The notes under the pieces were generated by a model. It worked only from the letters and a program-made list of their open reading frames with translations. It made no database searches and had not been told where the DNA came from. This document shows positions 1 to 10,163 of a stretch of 64,000 nucleotides of DNA, piece after piece; within the stretch, counting starts at the first letter, position 1, and each line of letters begins with the position of its first letter. The position numbers and the translations under genes were made by a program. Source of the stretch: Caballeronia jiangsuensis (GTDB lineage: Bacteria > Pseudomonadota > Gammaproteobacteria > Burkholderiales > Burkholderiaceae); NCBI GenBank assembly GCA_000648925.1, contig JFHF01000005.1, positions 62,001 through 126,000 on the forward strand, given 5' to 3'.

Positions 1-1
1 C

Positions 2-1651
2 GCGCGCTTCACCCTCGACGCGATGCCCGGCAAGCAGATGGCCATCGATGCCGATCTGAACGCCGGTCTCATCAACGAAGAAACCGCGAAGAAGCGCCGC
101 CAGAGCGTGGCGCAGGAAGCCGAGTTCTACGGCTCGATGGACGGTGCGAGCAAGTTCGTGCGCGGCGATGCGATCGCCGGCCTCTTGATCATGGTGATCA
201 ACGTGGTGGGCGGGCTGATCGTCGGCATGCTCCAGCACGACATGGACTTCGCGCACGCGGCGACGAACTACACGCTGCTTACTATCGGCGATGGCCTCGT
301 CGCGCAGATTCCGTCGCTCATCATCTCGACGGCGGCGGGCGTGATCGTCTCGCGCGTCGCGACCGAAGAGGACATCGGCACGCAGCTTACTGGCCAGTTG
401 TTCCAGAATCCGCGCGTGCTGATGATCACGGGCGTAATCATCGGCATCATGGGTCTGATTCCGGGCATGCCGCACTTCGCGTTCATGCTGCTCGGCGGCG
501 GTCTCATCTACGGCGCGCGTTCGATGAACAAGCGCGCCGAAGCGAAGAAGAAAGCGGGCGCCGTCACCGATGTGACGCCGCTCACGGCAAGCGCGGCGGC
601 CGCGTCGGCGGAGAATGCGGAAGCGAGCTGGGAAGATGTATCGCTCATCGATCCGCTCGGGCTGGAAGTGGGCTATCGGCTGATTCCGCTCGTCGATCGC
701 AACAGCGACGGTGAACTGCTCAAGCGCATCAAGGGCATTCGCAAGAAGTTCGCGCAGGAAATCGGGTTTCTGCCGCCGGTCATTCATATTCGCGACAATC
801 TCGAACTTCGGCCGAATGGCTATCGCATTGCGCTGAAGGGCGTCGAGGTGGGTGTCGGCGAAGCGTTCCCGGGCCAGTGGCTCGCGATCAATCCGGGGCA
901 GGTGTCGGCCGCGCTGCCGGGCACGCAGACGCAGGACCCGGCGTTCGGCCTGCCGGCGGTGTGGATCGACACGAATCTGCGCGAGCAGGCTCAGGTCTAT
1001 GGCTATACGGTCGTCGATGCGAGCACGGTCGTCGCGACGCACTTGAATCATCTCGTGGTGACGCACGCGGCCGAGTTGCTCGGGCGTCAGGAAGTGCAGG
1101 CGCTGCTGGAGCGCATCGGCAAGGACACGCCGTCGCTCACGGACGATCTGGTGCCGAAGGTGCTGTCGCTCACGACGCTGCAGAAGGTGTTACAGAACCT
1201 GCTCGACGAAAGCGTGCCGATCCGCGACATGCGCACGATCCTCGACGCGTTGCAGGAGCACGCGCCGCGCATCTCCGATCCGTACGATCTCACGGCGGCG
1301 GTGCGTCTCGCGCTGGGCCGCGCGATCACGCAGCAGTGGTATCCGGGCGCCGACGATTTACAGGTGATGGGCCTCGATCCGACGCTGGAACGTGTGTTGT
1401 CGCAGGCTTTGTCGACGGGGACGAATCCCGGGCTCGAACCGGGCCTCGCGCAGACGTTGATGAACTCGACGCAGAACGCGATCATGCGTCAGCAGAATCT
1501 GGGCTTGCCGCCGGTGTTGCTCGTGCAGCATTCGCTGCGTGCGATGCTGGCGAGGTTCCTGCGCAGAAGTCTGCCGCAGTTGAAGGTGCTGTCTTATGCG
1601 GAAGTGCCGGATACCAGAAATGTGAAGGTGGTGAATTTGATTGGGGCGTGA
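2..1651 (+). CDS. flhA: FlhA, flagellar export gate protein (5'-truncated by window edge)
   Basis: FlhA is the large inner-membrane component of the flagellar type III export gate; its cytosolic C-terminal domain forms a nonameric ring that docks export chaperones and substrates. The reading frame is open from base 2 and starts with ARFTLDAMPGKQMAIDADL, the highly conserved FHIPEP-family segment after the early membrane helices. About 549 residues are present of a usual length near 700, so roughly 150 N-terminal residues lie outside the window. Hydrophobic segments follow at about residues 55-75, 90-115 and 135-165 of the visible part, then the soluble domain ending in VKVVNLIGA. It is followed by a convergent gene (sdaA), not by flhF as is usual in related flagellar clusters. 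The identification is secure. Confidence 0.96.
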   Translation, partial: ARFTLDAMPGKQMAIDADLNAGLINEETAKKRRQSVAQEAEFYGSMDGASKFVRGDAIAGLLIMVINVVGGLIVGMLQHDMDFAHAATNYTLLTIGDGLVAQIPSLIISTAAGVIVSRVATEEDIGTQLTGQLFQNPRVLMITGVIIGIMGLIPGMPHFAFMLLGGGLIYGARSMNKRAEAKKKAGAVTDVTPLTASAAAASAENAEASWEDVSLIDPLGLEVGYRLIPLVDRNSDGELLKRIKGIRKKFAQEIGFLPPVIHIRDNLELRPNGYRIALKGVEVGVGEAFPGQWLAINPGQVSAALPGTQTQDPAFGLPAVWIDTNLREQAQVYGYTVVDASTVVATHLNHLVVTHAAELLGRQEVQALLERIGKDTPSLTDDLVPKVLSLTTLQKVLQNLLDESVPIRDMRTILDALQEHAPRISDPYDLTAAVRLALGRAITQQWYPGADDLQVMGLDPTLERVLSQALSTGTNPGLEPGLAQTLMNSTQNAIMRQQNLGLPPVLLVQHSLRAMLARFLRRSLPQLKVLSYAEVPDTRNVKVVNLIGA

Positions 1652-1694
1652 GCTTGTCTCGCTCCGAGCGTGGACAAGCAGTTCACGTCCCGCC

Positions 1695-3083
1695 TCAACA
1701 CTCCACAATATTCACCGCCAACCCCCCGCGCGACGTTTCCTTATACTTGGTCTTCATATCCGCGCCAGTCTCCCTCATCGTCTTGATGACCGAATCGAGC
1801 GAAACGTAGTGAGACCCGTCGCCGCGCATCGCCATACGCGCGGCGTTGACGGCTTTCACCGAACCCATCGCATTGCGCTCGATGCACGGAATCTGCACCA
1901 TCCCGCCGACCGGATCGCAAGTCAGCCCGAGGTTATGCTCCATCCCGATCTCGGCCGCGTTCTCCACTTGCGCCGGCGTTCCACCGAGCACCGCAGCCAA
2001 CGCACCCGCCGCCATCGAACAGGCGACACCGACTTCTCCCTGACATCCGACTTCCGCGCCGGAGATGGACGCATTCATCTTGTACAGAATGCCGATGGCG
2101 GCCGCCGTCAGCAGAAAATCGACGACGCCCTGCGTGTTCGATCCCGGCACGAACCGGTCGTAGTAATGCAGCACTGCCGGAATGATCCCCGCTGCGCCAT
2201 TGGTCGGCGCGGTGACGACGCGCCCGCCGATCGCGTTCTCTTCGTTCACCGCGATCGCGTAGAGATTGATCCAGTCGATCATGGAAAGCGGATCGCGCAG
2301 CGCCTGCTCCGGCTTGCCCGTGAGCGCCTTGTACAACTGCGGCGCGCGTCGCTTCACCTGAAACGGACCCGGCAAGTGTCCTTCCGCCGCCGGATTGCCG
2401 ATGCCGCATCCCCGAGCGACGCAATCCTGCATCACGTCCCAGATGCGCAGGAGCCCGGCGCGAATCTCGTCTTCGCTGCGCCACACGCGCTCGTTTTCCC
2501 ACATCAGTTGCGCGATCGATTTGCCCGATTCCGCGCACATCTTCATCAACTCGTCGCCGGTATGGAACGGATACGGCAAGTGCTCATGCGCCGTCAGGAC
2601 CGCCGTGTTCGCCGCGCCCGCCGTCACGACGAAACCGCCGCCAACCGACAGATACGTCGCTTCGCGCAGCAACGCGCCGTTCGCATCGAACGCATAGAGC
2701 TTCATGCCGTTCGGATGCTCCGGCAACGCCTGCCGATAGAACGCAATGTTCTCCTTGATCGTGAACGGAATCTTGCGCTTGTCCAGCAACGCGAGCGTTT
2801 TCGACGTGCGCACGGTTTCGAGCCGGGGAACGATGCCCGATGCATCGACGGTATCGGGCGCGTCGCCCATCAGGCCGAGCATCACGCCGCGGTCCGTGCC
2901 GTGGCCCTTGCCCGTCGCGCCGAGCGAGCCGTACAGCTCGCATTTCACGGATGCGGTCGATTCCAGCAGCTCGTCGCGCTCGAGCCCTTGCGCGAACATC
3001 AACGCGGCGCGCATCGGTCCCACGGTGTGCGAGCTCGAAGGTCCGATGCCGATCTTGAAGAGGTCGAATACGCTGACTGCCAT
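1695..3083 (-). CDS. sdaA: L-serine ammonia-lyase (L-serine dehydratase), iron-sulfur type
   Basis: This cytosolic enzyme deaminates L-serine to pyruvate and ammonia using an oxygen-sensitive [4Fe-4S] cluster. The 462-residue protein is a full-length single-chain type: an N-terminal beta domain with SSSHTVGPM (about 16-24), and a C-terminal alpha domain with cluster cysteines Cys347 (GCQGEVG), Cys389 (TCDPVGG) and Cys400 (IPCIERN), spaced as in characterised SdaA proteins. The start at [10 protein letters not shown] is the expected family start. It lies downstream of gcvT-gcvH-gcvP on the same strand. That placement fits the pathway: glycine cleavage supplies methylene-THF for serine formation, and serine is then removed as pyruvate. 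An alginate-lyase-family gene separates it from gcvP. Confidence 0.95.
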   Translation of the reverse strand: MAVSVFDLFKIGIGPSSSHTVGPMRAALMFAQGLERDELLESTASVKCELYGSLGATGKGHGTDRGVMLGLMGDAPDTVDASGIVPRLETVRTSKTLALLDKRKIPFTIKENIAFYRQALPEHPNGMKLYAFDANGALLREATYLSVGGGFVVTAGAANTAVLTAHEHLPYPFHTGDELMKMCAESGKSIAQLMWENERVWRSEDEIRAGLLRIWDVMQDCVARGCGIGNPAAEGHLPGPFQVKRRAPQLYKALTGKPEQALRDPLSMIDWINLYAIAVNEENAIGGRVVTAPTNGAAGIIPAVLHYYDRFVPGSNTQGVVDFLLTAAAIGILYKMNASISGAEVGCQGEVGVACSMAAGALAAVLGGTPAQVENAAEIGMEHNLGLTCDPVGGMVQIPCIERNAMGSVKAVNAARMAMRGDGSHYVSLDSVIKTMRETGADMKTKYKETSRGGLAVNIVEC

Positions 3084-3104
3084 GACTGCTCCTGCCTGTA
3101 AGAG

Positions 3105-4208
3105 TTAGCGCGCCGGCAGCGGCAGACACACCGCGAGCCACGCGGGCGGTGTCGGCGCGAGCCGCAGCGCGACCGGCGCGTAGCGGCCGTCGAGCCGCGC
3201 CGCCAGATGAAAGAGTTCCGCCGCGTTCTTCGGATCCCATTGACCCGAAAAGCCCGGCAAGCCCGCCTCGCGACGCTTGGCGTCGAACGGCACGGACGAC
3301 TTTACGAATTCATCGTGCGTCTTCGTGCCGAGCGCGTAAGGCGTGAGCCAGTTGAGCGCTTCGGCGAGCGTCGCGCCCGACTGCGCGCGTTCCGGCAGCC
3401 AGTTGCGGTTGTGCCGCCGCGCGGCGAGCGCCGCCGTCACGAGCGGCTGAAGATCGTATGTGACGTAGCGGAGCGCGTCGCGTTCGGCGAAATCGACCGT
3501 CGATCCATCCGGCGCGATGTTGTCGCCGATATGCTCGACGAACAGCCGCTGCGCCGCGTTGATGAGCTTGCGGTCGTCGATCGTGAACGCGCCCATCGCC
3601 ACCAGCTTCACGCGATGGCTCTGCCAGTTGTTCCGGTAATTGCCCGTGAGCGGCCGGGGCTGCTTGTCCATGTCGGCGATGTAGCCGGTCACCATTTTCG
3701 TGATGAACGCGTTCGCCGTGTTGCGGGTCCTGACCGGCAACGCGCTTGCCGTGAGATCGTATGCGAGGATCAGCGATTCGAAATTCGTCTCGTCGATCGG
3801 ATTGAAGCTCGGCTGATAGGTCGTCGTCCATGCGAGCAGGAAGCGGTCGACGAGCCGCAGATAGCGTTCGTCGCCGGTCGCGCGCCACGCGAGCGCGGCA
3901 TCGCGCATCAGGCCGAGGTCCTTCTCCGCTTCGACGCTCTCGTCGTAGATGCCCTCGTGCGGCAGCGTGCCTTCGGTGTGCAGCTTCGCGCGCGCCTTCG
4001 GCTGATCGTTCACGTGCGACTGCACCATCTTCACCAGCGCCTTCACGCCGGGATCGGCATTGGTGCGCTCGCTCGTCTGCATCGCGGGCGCGGCGCAGAA
4101 ATTCATCGCGGCCTGCGCGGACGACGCGACGATGAGCATCGCCGCCAACATCGCCCGCACCCCGCGCGCGCGGATTGTCCCTTTCACCTCTCGCACCTTG
4201 AACGCCAT
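3105..4208 (-). CDS. alginate lyase family periplasmic protein
   Basis: The 367-residue product starts with a basic N-terminus and a hydrophobic signal peptide ending near AQA/A (about residue 34), so it is probably exported. The mature part resembles the alpha/alpha-toroid alginate lyase family (PF05426): an NNWQSHRVKLVAMGA segment resembling the NNH..W active-site region, and DFAERDALRYVTYDLQPL resembling the later catalytic segment. The open frame continues upstream into gcvP sequence, but the ATG at 4208 is preceded by an AGGGAG ribosome binding site and the signal peptide, so I use that start. Substrate is unknown; members of this family act on several uronate polymers, and no other alginate gene is present. 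It sits 125 bp after gcvP and 21 bp before sdaA on the same strand, an odd place for a polysaccharide lyase. Confidence 0.78.
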   Translation of the reverse strand: MAFKVREVKGTIRARGVRAMLAAMLIVASSAQAAMNFCAAPAMQTSERTNADPGVKALVKMVQSHVNDQPKARAKLHTEGTLPHEGIYDESVEAEKDLGLMRDAALAWRATGDERYLRLVDRFLLAWTTTYQPSFNPIDETNFESLILAYDLTASALPVRTRNTANAFITKMVTGYIADMDKQPRPLTGNYRNNWQSHRVKLVAMGAFTIDDRKLINAAQRLFVEHIGDNIAPDGSTVDFAERDALRYVTYDLQPLVTAALAARRHNRNWLPERAQSGATLAEALNWLTPYALGTKTHDEFVKSSVPFDAKRREAGLPGFSGQWDPKNAAELFHLAARLDGRYAPVALRLAPTPPAWLAVCLPLPAR

Positions 4209-4270
4209 GTGAACTCCCTGGTTTGGCTTTTTGGTCCGGGGTGAGATGTTAGCTGTTCTGGAACGCGCCG

Positions 4271-4306
4271 CAAAACCGCCCGACAATGCTTTACGCTTTC
4301 GGGCGG
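4271..4306 (-). terminator. candidate terminator after gcvP
   Basis: On the minus strand an 8-bp stem (4299-4306 with 4276-4283, CCGCCCGA/TCGGGCGG) is followed by a short T run (4272-4275). It lies between gcvP and the alginate-lyase-family gene. If it works, that gene and sdaA are only partly co-transcribed with gcvTHP. The T run is short, so efficiency is uncertain. Confidence 0.5.
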
Positions 4307-4333
4307 CGCTTTCTCTCAGGTTCTGCGCGAACC

Positions 4334-7264
4334 TTACTCGTCCGCATACTCCGATACCGGCACGCACGAGCACATCAGGTTGCGATCGCCATACGCGTTG
4401 TCCGCGCGGCCCACCGGCGACCAGTACTTGCGCGCCACCAGCGACTTCACCGGATACGCCGCCGCTTCGCGCGTGTACTTGTGTGTCCAGTCGTCCGCAG
4501 TGACGACCGCCGCCGTGTGCGGCGCGTTCTTCAGCACGTTGTCGTCGCGGTCGGCGCGGCCTTCTTCCACCGCGCGAATTTCTTCGCGGATCGCGATCAT
4601 CGCGTCGATGAAGCGGTCGAGCTCTTCCTTCGATTCCGATTCGGTCGGCTCGACCATCAGCGTGCCGGGCACCGGGAAGCTCATCGTCGGCGCGTGGAAG
4701 CCATAGTCGATCAGGCGCTTCGCCACGTCTTCCACCGAGATGCCGCTCGATTCCTTGATCGGCCGCACATCGAGAATGCATTCGTGCGCGACGAGTCCGC
4801 CCGCGCCGCTGTACAGCACCGGATAGTGCGGCGCGAGACGCTTCGCGACATAGTTCGCGGCGAGAATCGCGCTTTCGGTGGCAGCGGTGAGACCTTGCGC
4901 GCCCATCATCGCGATGTACATCCACGAGATCGGCAGGATCGCGGCCGAGCCGTAAGGCGCCGACGACACCGCGCCGATGCCCGCGTCATCGCGCTTGTAT
5001 CCGGTCGATGCCTGATTCGGCAGGAACTTCGCCAGATGCGCGCCGACCGCGACCGGACCGACGCCCGGTCCGCCGCCGCCGTGCGGAATGCAGAACGTCT
5101 TGTGCAGGTTCAGGTGCGACACGTCGCCACCGAACTGGCCCGGCGCGCACAGGCCGACCATCGCGTTCATGTTCGCGCCATCGACATACACCTGGCCGCC
5201 GTGCGAATGCACGATGTCGCAAATCTCACGAACGTTGCGCTCGAACACGCCGTGCGTCGACGGATACGTGATCATGATCGCCGCGAGATTCGCGGAATGC
5301 TTCCCGGCCTTCGCCTTCAGATCTTCGATATCGACGTTGCCGTTCGCATCGCAAGCCACGACGACGACCTGCATGCCCGCCATCTGCGCCGACGCCGGAT
5401 TCGTGCCGTGCGCCGACGCCGGAATCAGGCACACGTTGCGATGCCCTTCGCCGCGCGATTCGTGATACGCGTGGATGATGAGCAGGCCCGCGTATTCGCC
5501 TTGCGAGCCGGCGTTCGGCTGCAGCGAGACAGCCGCGTAACCCGTGCACGCGACGAGCATCTGTTCGAGCTGATCGATCATCGTGCGATAGCCGAGCGTC
5601 TGCTCCGCCGGCGCGAACGGGTGAATCTGCGCGAACTCGGGCCATGTGACGGGCAGCATTTCCGATGTCGCGTTGAGCTTCATCGTGCAGGAGCCGAGCG
5701 GGATCATCGTGCGATCGAGCGCGAGATCCTTGTCGGCGAGGCTGCGCAGATAGCGCAGCATTTCATGTTCGGAATGATGGCGGTTGAAGACCGGATGCGT
5801 GAGGTACTCGCTCGTGCGATGCAGTACGGCAGGCAGCGAATCGGCAGCGGCCTGATCGAGTGCGTCGATATCGAATGTTTCGGTCTTGCCCGCGACTTCG
5901 GCGAACAGCGCGAAGAGCTTGAGCAGATCGTCGCGCGTGGTGGTTTCATCGAGCGATACGCCGACTTGCGTCGCGCTCACGTGGCGCAGATTGACATGCG
6001 CGGCGTAAGCAGCCTGATGCAGCGCGGTCGTGCTCGCGCCGCTGTCGATCGTGATCGTGTCGAAGAACGTGTCGTTGGCGATCGTGTAGCCGAGCTTCTT
6101 CACGCCCGCCGCGAAGATGGACGCCACGCGGTTCACGCGCGACGCGATCGTCTTCAGGCCGCGCGGACCGTGATAGACGGCATACATGCTGGCCATGATC
6201 GCGAGCAGCGCCTGCGCCGTGCAGACATTCGACGTCGCCTTCTCGCGGCGAATATGCTGTTCGCGCGTTTGCAGCGCGAGACGCAGCGCGGAGTTGCCTT
6301 GAGCATCGACGGTCACGCCGACGAGACGCCCCGGCATCTGGCGCTTGAATTCGTCGCGCACGGCCATGTACGCCGCGTGCGGGCCGCCGAAGCCGACCGG
6401 CACGCCGAAACGCTGCGTATTGCCGATCGCGACATCCGCGCCCCATTCGCCCGGCGGCGTGATGAGCGTCAGCGCGAGCAGATCCGCCGCCGCGACGACA
6501 TGGCCGCCCGCCGCGTGGATTGCTTCGGCGAGCGCGCGATAGTCGCGCACATCGCCATTCGCGCCGGGATATTGCAGCAGCACGCCGAACGCATTCGCAC
6601 TCGCGGCATCCGCAGCCGGACCGACCTTCACTTCGATGCCCGCGGGCTTCGCGCGCGTCTGCACGACTTCGATGGTCTGCGGCAGCACGTCGTCGGCGAC
6701 GTAGAACACGTTCGATTTCGGCTTGCCGACACGTTGCAGAAGCGTCATCGCTTCGGCTGCGGCGGTGGCTTCGTCGAGCAGCGAGGCGTTCGCCATCGCG
6801 AGGCCCGTCAGGTCCATCACCATCTGCTGGAAATTGAGCAGCGCTTCGAGACGCCCTTGCGAAATCTCCGGCTGATACGGCGTGTATGCCGTGTACCACG
6901 CCGGATTTTCGAGCACGTTGCGCAGGATCACCGCCGGCGTGTGCGTGCCGTAGTAACCCTGTCCAATCCAGGTTCGAAACACCAGATTCTCGTCCGCCAG
7001 CTTGCGCAGCGACGCGAGCGCTTCCGCCTCGCTTTTCGGCTGCGTGAACGCGCCGAGCGGCAGCGTTTCCTTGCGGCGGATCGATTCAGGAATCACCGCG
7101 TCGATGAAGGCCGCGCGCGACGCGAAACCGAGCGCATCGAGCATTGCGCGCTGGTCCGCGTCATCGGGGCCGATGTGCCGCTCGGCGAATGCGTCGTGGC
7201 ATTCGAGCGCGGCGAGTGACAGGGAGGTGCGGTTCATCAGGCGATCCGGGTGTTCGAGCTTCAT
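4334..7264 (-). CDS. gcvP: glycine dehydrogenase (decarboxylating), P-protein of the glycine cleavage system
   Basis: P-protein decarboxylates glycine on pyridoxal phosphate and transfers the aminomethyl group to the lipoyl arm of GcvH. The product is a single chain of 976 residues, the usual length for the fused (alpha plus beta) bacterial form, not the split GcvPA/GcvPB type. The PLP-binding lysine is in LNLHKTF, followed by the glycine-rich [13 protein letters not shown]. The open frame extends 15 codons further, but the ATG at 7264 ([15 protein letters not shown]) has an AGGAC ribosome binding site just upstream and is preferred. Third gene of the riboswitch-controlled gcvT-gcvH-gcvP operon. 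Confidence 0.97.
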   Translation of the reverse strand: MKLEHPDRLMNRTSLSLAALECHDAFAERHIGPDDADQRAMLDALGFASRAAFIDAVIPESIRRKETLPLGAFTQPKSEAEALASLRKLADENLVFRTWIGQGYYGTHTPAVILRNVLENPAWYTAYTPYQPEISQGRLEALLNFQQMVMDLTGLAMANASLLDEATAAAEAMTLLQRVGKPKSNVFYVADDVLPQTIEVVQTRAKPAGIEVKVGPAADAASANAFGVLLQYPGANGDVRDYRALAEAIHAAGGHVVAAADLLALTLITPPGEWGADVAIGNTQRFGVPVGFGGPHAAYMAVRDEFKRQMPGRLVGVTVDAQGNSALRLALQTREQHIRREKATSNVCTAQALLAIMASMYAVYHGPRGLKTIASRVNRVASIFAAGVKKLGYTIANDTFFDTITIDSGASTTALHQAAYAAHVNLRHVSATQVGVSLDETTTRDDLLKLFALFAEVAGKTETFDIDALDQAAADSLPAVLHRTSEYLTHPVFNRHHSEHEMLRYLRSLADKDLALDRTMIPLGSCTMKLNATSEMLPVTWPEFAQIHPFAPAEQTLGYRTMIDQLEQMLVACTGYAAVSLQPNAGSQGEYAGLLIIHAYHESRGEGHRNVCLIPASAHGTNPASAQMAGMQVVVVACDANGNVDIEDLKAKAGKHSANLAAIMITYPSTHGVFERNVREICDIVHSHGGQVYVDGANMNAMVGLCAPGQFGGDVSHLNLHKTFCIPHGGGGPGVGPVAVGAHLAKFLPNQASTGYKRDDAGIGAVSSAPYGSAAILPISWMYIAMMGAQGLTAATESAILAANYVAKRLAPHYPVLYSGAGGLVAHECILDVRPIKESSGISVEDVAKRLIDYGFHAPTMSFPVPGTLMVEPTESESKEELDRFIDAMIAIREEIRAVEEGRADRDDNVLKNAPHTAAVVTADDWTHKYTREAAAYPVKSLVARKYWSPVGRADNAYGDRNLMCSCVPVSEYADE

Positions 7265-7275
7265 GTTTTGTCCTG

Positions 7276-7305
7276 CGATTGCGGCTCGCGACTGAGCCGC
7301 AATCG
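7276..7305 (-). promoter_or_regulatory. strong RNA hairpin between gcvH and gcvP
   Basis: A perfect 12-bp stem (CGATTGCGGCTC, 7276-7287, with its complement 7294-7305) and a 6-base loop lie in the 54-bp gap between gcvH and gcvP. There is no T run after it, so it does not look like a terminator. It ends directly before the AGGAC ribosome binding site of gcvP, suggesting an mRNA processing or stability element, or translational tuning of gcvP relative to gcvH. The function is inference. Confidence 0.55.
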
Positions 7306-7318
7306 TCATTGAGATGAG

Positions 7319-7699
7319 TTATTCGCCGATCGACTTGCCGTAGCCTTCGGCGTCGAGCAGCTTGTCCAGACCGGCGTCGCCCGCCGGCTTGATCTTGAAG
7401 AGCCAGCTTTCGTACGGCGCGCCGTTCACCTGATCGGGCGCCGAGGTGAGCGCGTCGTTCGATTCGACGATCTCGCCCGAAACCGGCGCGTAGATGTCGG
7501 ATGCCGCCTTCACCGATTCGATGACGGCGATCGCATCGCCCGCCGTAACGGTCTTGCCCGCCGCGGGCAGTTCGACGAACACGATGTCACCGAGCGCTTC
7601 CTGCGCGTGATCGGTGATGCCGATGGTCAGCGTGCCATCGGATTCGGTGCGGACCCATTCGTGCGATTCGGTGTATTTCAGATCGGCCGGGATGCTCAT
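7319..7699 (-). CDS. gcvH: glycine cleavage system H protein (lipoyl carrier)
   Basis: GcvH is the small lipoylated carrier that shuttles the aminomethyl intermediate between P-, T- and L-proteins. The 126-residue product has the conserved ESHEWV start region and the lipoylation lysine at about residue 64 in [16 protein letters not shown]; length is typical. The frame runs on upstream through gcvT sequence, but the ATG at 7699 ([15 protein letters not shown]) follows an AAGGAG-type ribosome binding site and matches family starts. It lies 62 bp after gcvT and 54 bp before gcvP. Confidence 0.96.
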   Translation of the reverse strand: MSIPADLKYTESHEWVRTESDGTLTIGITDHAQEALGDIVFVELPAAGKTVTAGDAIAVIESVKAASDIYAPVSGEIVESNDALTSAPDQVNGAPYESWLFKIKPAGDAGLDKLLDAEGYGKSIGE

Positions 7700-7761
7700 T
7701 GGATGCTCCTTGCGTGGTTCTTTCGTGAGTTTCTTGATCGGAGGGAACGGGCGCGACGGCG

Positions 7762-8886
7762 TTACGAAAGCTCGACCAACACTCGGCCGTTGCGCACGAA
7801 CGGAAGTTTTACCACGCGCGCCGGAAGTTGCTTGTCGCGGATGACGACCTGCACCGTGTCCCCGACGGCAACGCCCGTCGGCACGCGCGCGAACGCGATG
7901 GATTCCTGCATCGACGGCGAAAAAGTGCCGCTCGTGATCTCGCCGTCGCCGTGTTGCGTGACGACTTTCTGATGCGCGCGCAGCACGCCGCCCGCCTTGC
8001 CGTTTTCCTTGATCAGCACGAGCCCGACGAAATTCGCCTTCGAGCCGTTCGCTTCGAGCGCGCTGCGGCCGACGAAATCGCGTTCCGTTTTCAGATCGAC
8101 GGTCCACGCGAGGCCGGCGTCGAGCGGCGAGACGTTCTCGTCCATGTCCTGGCCGTACAGATTCATGCCGGCTTCGAGGCGCAGCGTGTCGCGCGCGCCG
8201 AGGCCTGCGGGCTTCACGCCCGCGGCGGCGAGCGCGTTCCACAACGCCTCGACCTGCGTCGCCGGAACGACGATCTCGAAACCATCCTCGCCGGTGTAGC
8301 CGGTGCGCGCGAGCATCAATTCGCCATATTGCGTCGACGGGAAAACGGCCGCGTTGAACGGCTTGATGTCCTGAGTTTGCGCGCGCGTATCCGGCAGCAC
8401 TTGCCAGGTCTTTTCGCGCGCGTTCGGGCCTTGAACGGCGATGATCGCGAGATCGCGGCGCGGTGTGATCGAAAGATTGAATTTGCCTTCGGCGTTCAAC
8501 TGCCCGAACCAGGCGATGTCCTTCTCTGCCGTGCCCGCGTTCACGACGACACGAAAATTCGTTTCGGAGAAGTAGTAGACGATCAGATCGTCGATCACGC
8601 CGCCGTTGCCGTTGAGCAGGCACGAGTAGAGCGCTTTGCCCGGCGTCGTGAGTTTGTCGACGTTATTGGCGATCGCGTGCTTGAAGAATTTGCGGACGGC
8701 GTCGCCCTCGAAATCGACGACGCGCATATGCGATACGTCGAACATGCCGGCGTCGGTGCGCACCGCGCGATGCTCGTCGATCTGCGAACCGTAATTGACG
8801 GGCATGTCCCAGCCGCCGAAATCGACCATGCGCGCGTTGAGCGCGAGGTGGGCGGCGTGCAGGGGCGTGTGTTGGAGTTCGGTCAT
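7762..8886 (-). CDS. gcvT: aminomethyltransferase, T-protein of the glycine cleavage system
   Basis: T-protein releases ammonia from the aminomethyl-lipoyl intermediate on GcvH and transfers the one-carbon unit to tetrahydrofolate. The 374-residue product has the conserved [19 protein letters not shown] and [10 protein letters not shown] segments of the folate-binding GcvT fold. The ATG at 8886 ([20 protein letters not shown]) is the natural start; the longer open frame upstream runs into the riboswitch. First gene of the gcv operon, with an unusually long leader (about 360 bases) that carries a tandem glycine riboswitch. Confidence 0.96.
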   Translation of the reverse strand: MTELQHTPLHAAHLALNARMVDFGGWDMPVNYGSQIDEHRAVRTDAGMFDVSHMRVVDFEGDAVRKFFKHAIANNVDKLTTPGKALYSCLLNGNGGVIDDLIVYYFSETNFRVVVNAGTAEKDIAWFGQLNAEGKFNLSITPRRDLAIIAVQGPNAREKTWQVLPDTRAQTQDIKPFNAAVFPSTQYGELMLARTGYTGEDGFEIVVPATQVEALWNALAAAGVKPAGLGARDTLRLEAGMNLYGQDMDENVSPLDAGLAWTVDLKTERDFVGRSALEANGSKANFVGLVLIKENGKAGGVLRAHQKVVTQHGDGEITSGTFSPSMQESIAFARVPTGVAVGDTVQVVIRDKQLPARVVKLPFVRNGRVLVELS

Positions 8887-8903
8887 CGGGGCCTCGGTTC
8901 GCG

Positions 8904-8984
8904 AAACAAAAAAGGCCACGCAGCGCACATTTCGCCTGGCCGGATGCGCCTTTCGTGCTGCCTGATGCAGCGCGCAAGGCGCAT
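8904..8984 (-). terminator. expression platform of the glycine riboswitch: hairpin plus T-tract terminator
   Basis: Between aptamer II and the gcvT start, the minus strand folds into a long hairpin (8944-8952 pairs with 8976-8984, ATGCGCCTT/AAGGCGCAT, with a nested GCTGC/GCAGC stem). After it comes a shorter stem (8914-8918 with 8937-8941, GGCCA/TGGCC) immediately followed by a T-rich run at 8904-8913. This layout suggests transcription termination control, with glycine binding allowing read-through into gcvT. The pairings are seen; the switching mechanism is inferred from known glycine riboswitches. Confidence 0.6.
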
Positions 8985-9009
8985 GCCGCGAAGCGGTTGC
9001 GATGCGTGA

Positions 9010-9246
9010 CCCCTCTGTCCTCGGTACCTGAGAGATTGCGCGAACCATCAGCGTGACTGATGGTTCATCGCGCGCCCCTTCGGTGGGCAACTGGCTTCAT
9101 GCTGAAGCCGCTGCCGCTCTCCAGAGTGCGAGGAAACGAATTCCTCGACGCAGTCGGTCCTTTTGCCTGAGAGTTTGCGGGTGTGCCCCTTCGGCGGCGC
9201 GGTCTTCGCTGCATGAACGAGACCACGCGCTCTCCCGACGCGTGCG
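9010..9246 (-). ncRNA. tandem (two-aptamer) glycine riboswitch of the gcv operon
   Basis: On the minus strand two similar aptamers follow each other. Aptamer I (about 9246-9150) has GGAGAG, CCGAAGGGGC, ACTCTCAGGC and AAAAGGACC. Aptamer II (about 9125-9010) has GGAGAG, CCGAAGGGGC, TCTCTCAGGT and GAGGACAG. These repeated GGAGAG...CGAAGGGG...CUCUCAGG...GGAC modules are the signature of the glycine riboswitch, and the tandem form usually activates gcvT operons. Aptamer II carries a long P-stem ending in complementary GAACCATCAG/CTGATGGTTC. It sits directly upstream of gcvT-gcvH-gcvP, so glycine probably induces its own breakdown. Confidence 0.95.
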
Positions 9247-9317
9247 GCAGAATTTACGCGACGCCTCGCGCAATGTCAATTTCGTTCGAAATTCCGGGCG
9301 AACGCGTCAGGTCTTGC

Positions 9318-10163
9318 TCAGTGCATATATTCGCTTCTCAACGCCGCGTCGGGATCCGGCAGTGTGATCGTTCGTGAAAAAAAGGCGCTGACCAGCCGCG
9401 CCAGCCCCGCGGTCGTCAGAAACTGGCCTGTGCGGCCCCCGGATGGCACGACGTTCGGAACCGGTTCGAATACCTCGAGCAGCCTGTTTGACTGCAATCC
9501 TTCGGCGATTGCGAAGAAAACCGACTGATTGCCAATAAAGAGCGACGCCTCCGCAATCCGATCGCAGGCGTCCTGTGCGTGGCGCGTCGGCACATGTTCG
9601 ATCGGCAACGAAGGAAAGCGTGAACGGAATTCTGTAAATTCATTCTCCAGCCCGATAAATCCGATTCGCAAATCTAATTGCGCGAGCACGCCGTAATCGA
9701 TCGCCTGATTCAAATAGCGCATCGAACGGCCAATAACGATGTCATAGGGTTTCGCGTACGAGTGGACTCCGCCGGACCGTTTGAGCCAGCGAGACGGTGA
9801 CTCGGCGAGCAGCGCGAAAATCTTGAAATAGTAATCCTTAATGTTTCCGGCCAAAACATTAACGCTTCCGCCGCGAAAAGCATCGAAGTTGACGGCGTCG
9901 CATGGAATGTCGTTGCCGGGAACGAAATGCACGGCCTCGATATAAGCCTGAGACCGCAGCAATGGCGCGACGAAATCGAACGTCGCGTCATCTATCATCT
10001 TGTCGCCGGCGGGGTGACGCCTGTCCGGGCCGTAACCCGAATCGACGTCGTTCGGAATGTAAAGCGTCACGCGGACGCCGCACTGCCGGGCGATCGTCCG
10101 CATTGCAGGCAGCGAATAGACGATATCGCCCAGATGACCGGAATGTTTGAATGTGACAGACAT
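9318..10163 (-). CDS. glycosyltransferase-9-like (heptosyltransferase fold) orphan protein
   Basis: A 281-residue soluble protein starting MSVTFKHSGHLGDIVYSLPA. The N-terminal HSGHLGDIVYSLPAM resembles the G-x-L-GD-x-x...P loop that opens GT9/ADP-heptose transferase-like Rossmann domains, and FIGNQSVFFAIAEGLQ near residues 215-230 resembles the G-N-x-S/D-x-x-x-H-x-A motif of the sugar-nucleotide-binding domain. Both are shorter than in typical heptosyltransferases (about 320-350 residues), so the activity is not certain. Base composition is clearly lower in GC than its neighbours, with AAT, AAA and TTT codons that are rare elsewhere in the window. That suggests acquisition by transfer. No LPS or capsule genes are adjacent. 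Confidence 0.6.
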   Translation of the reverse strand: MSVTFKHSGHLGDIVYSLPAMRTIARQCGVRVTLYIPNDVDSGYGPDRRHPAGDKMIDDATFDFVAPLLRSQAYIEAVHFVPGNDIPCDAVNFDAFRGGSVNVLAGNIKDYYFKIFALLAESPSRWLKRSGGVHSYAKPYDIVIGRSMRYLNQAIDYGVLAQLDLRIGFIGLENEFTEFRSRFPSLPIEHVPTRHAQDACDRIAEASLFIGNQSVFFAIAEGLQSNRLLEVFEPVPNVVPSGGRTGQFLTTAGLARLVSAFFSRTITLPDPDAALRSEYMH

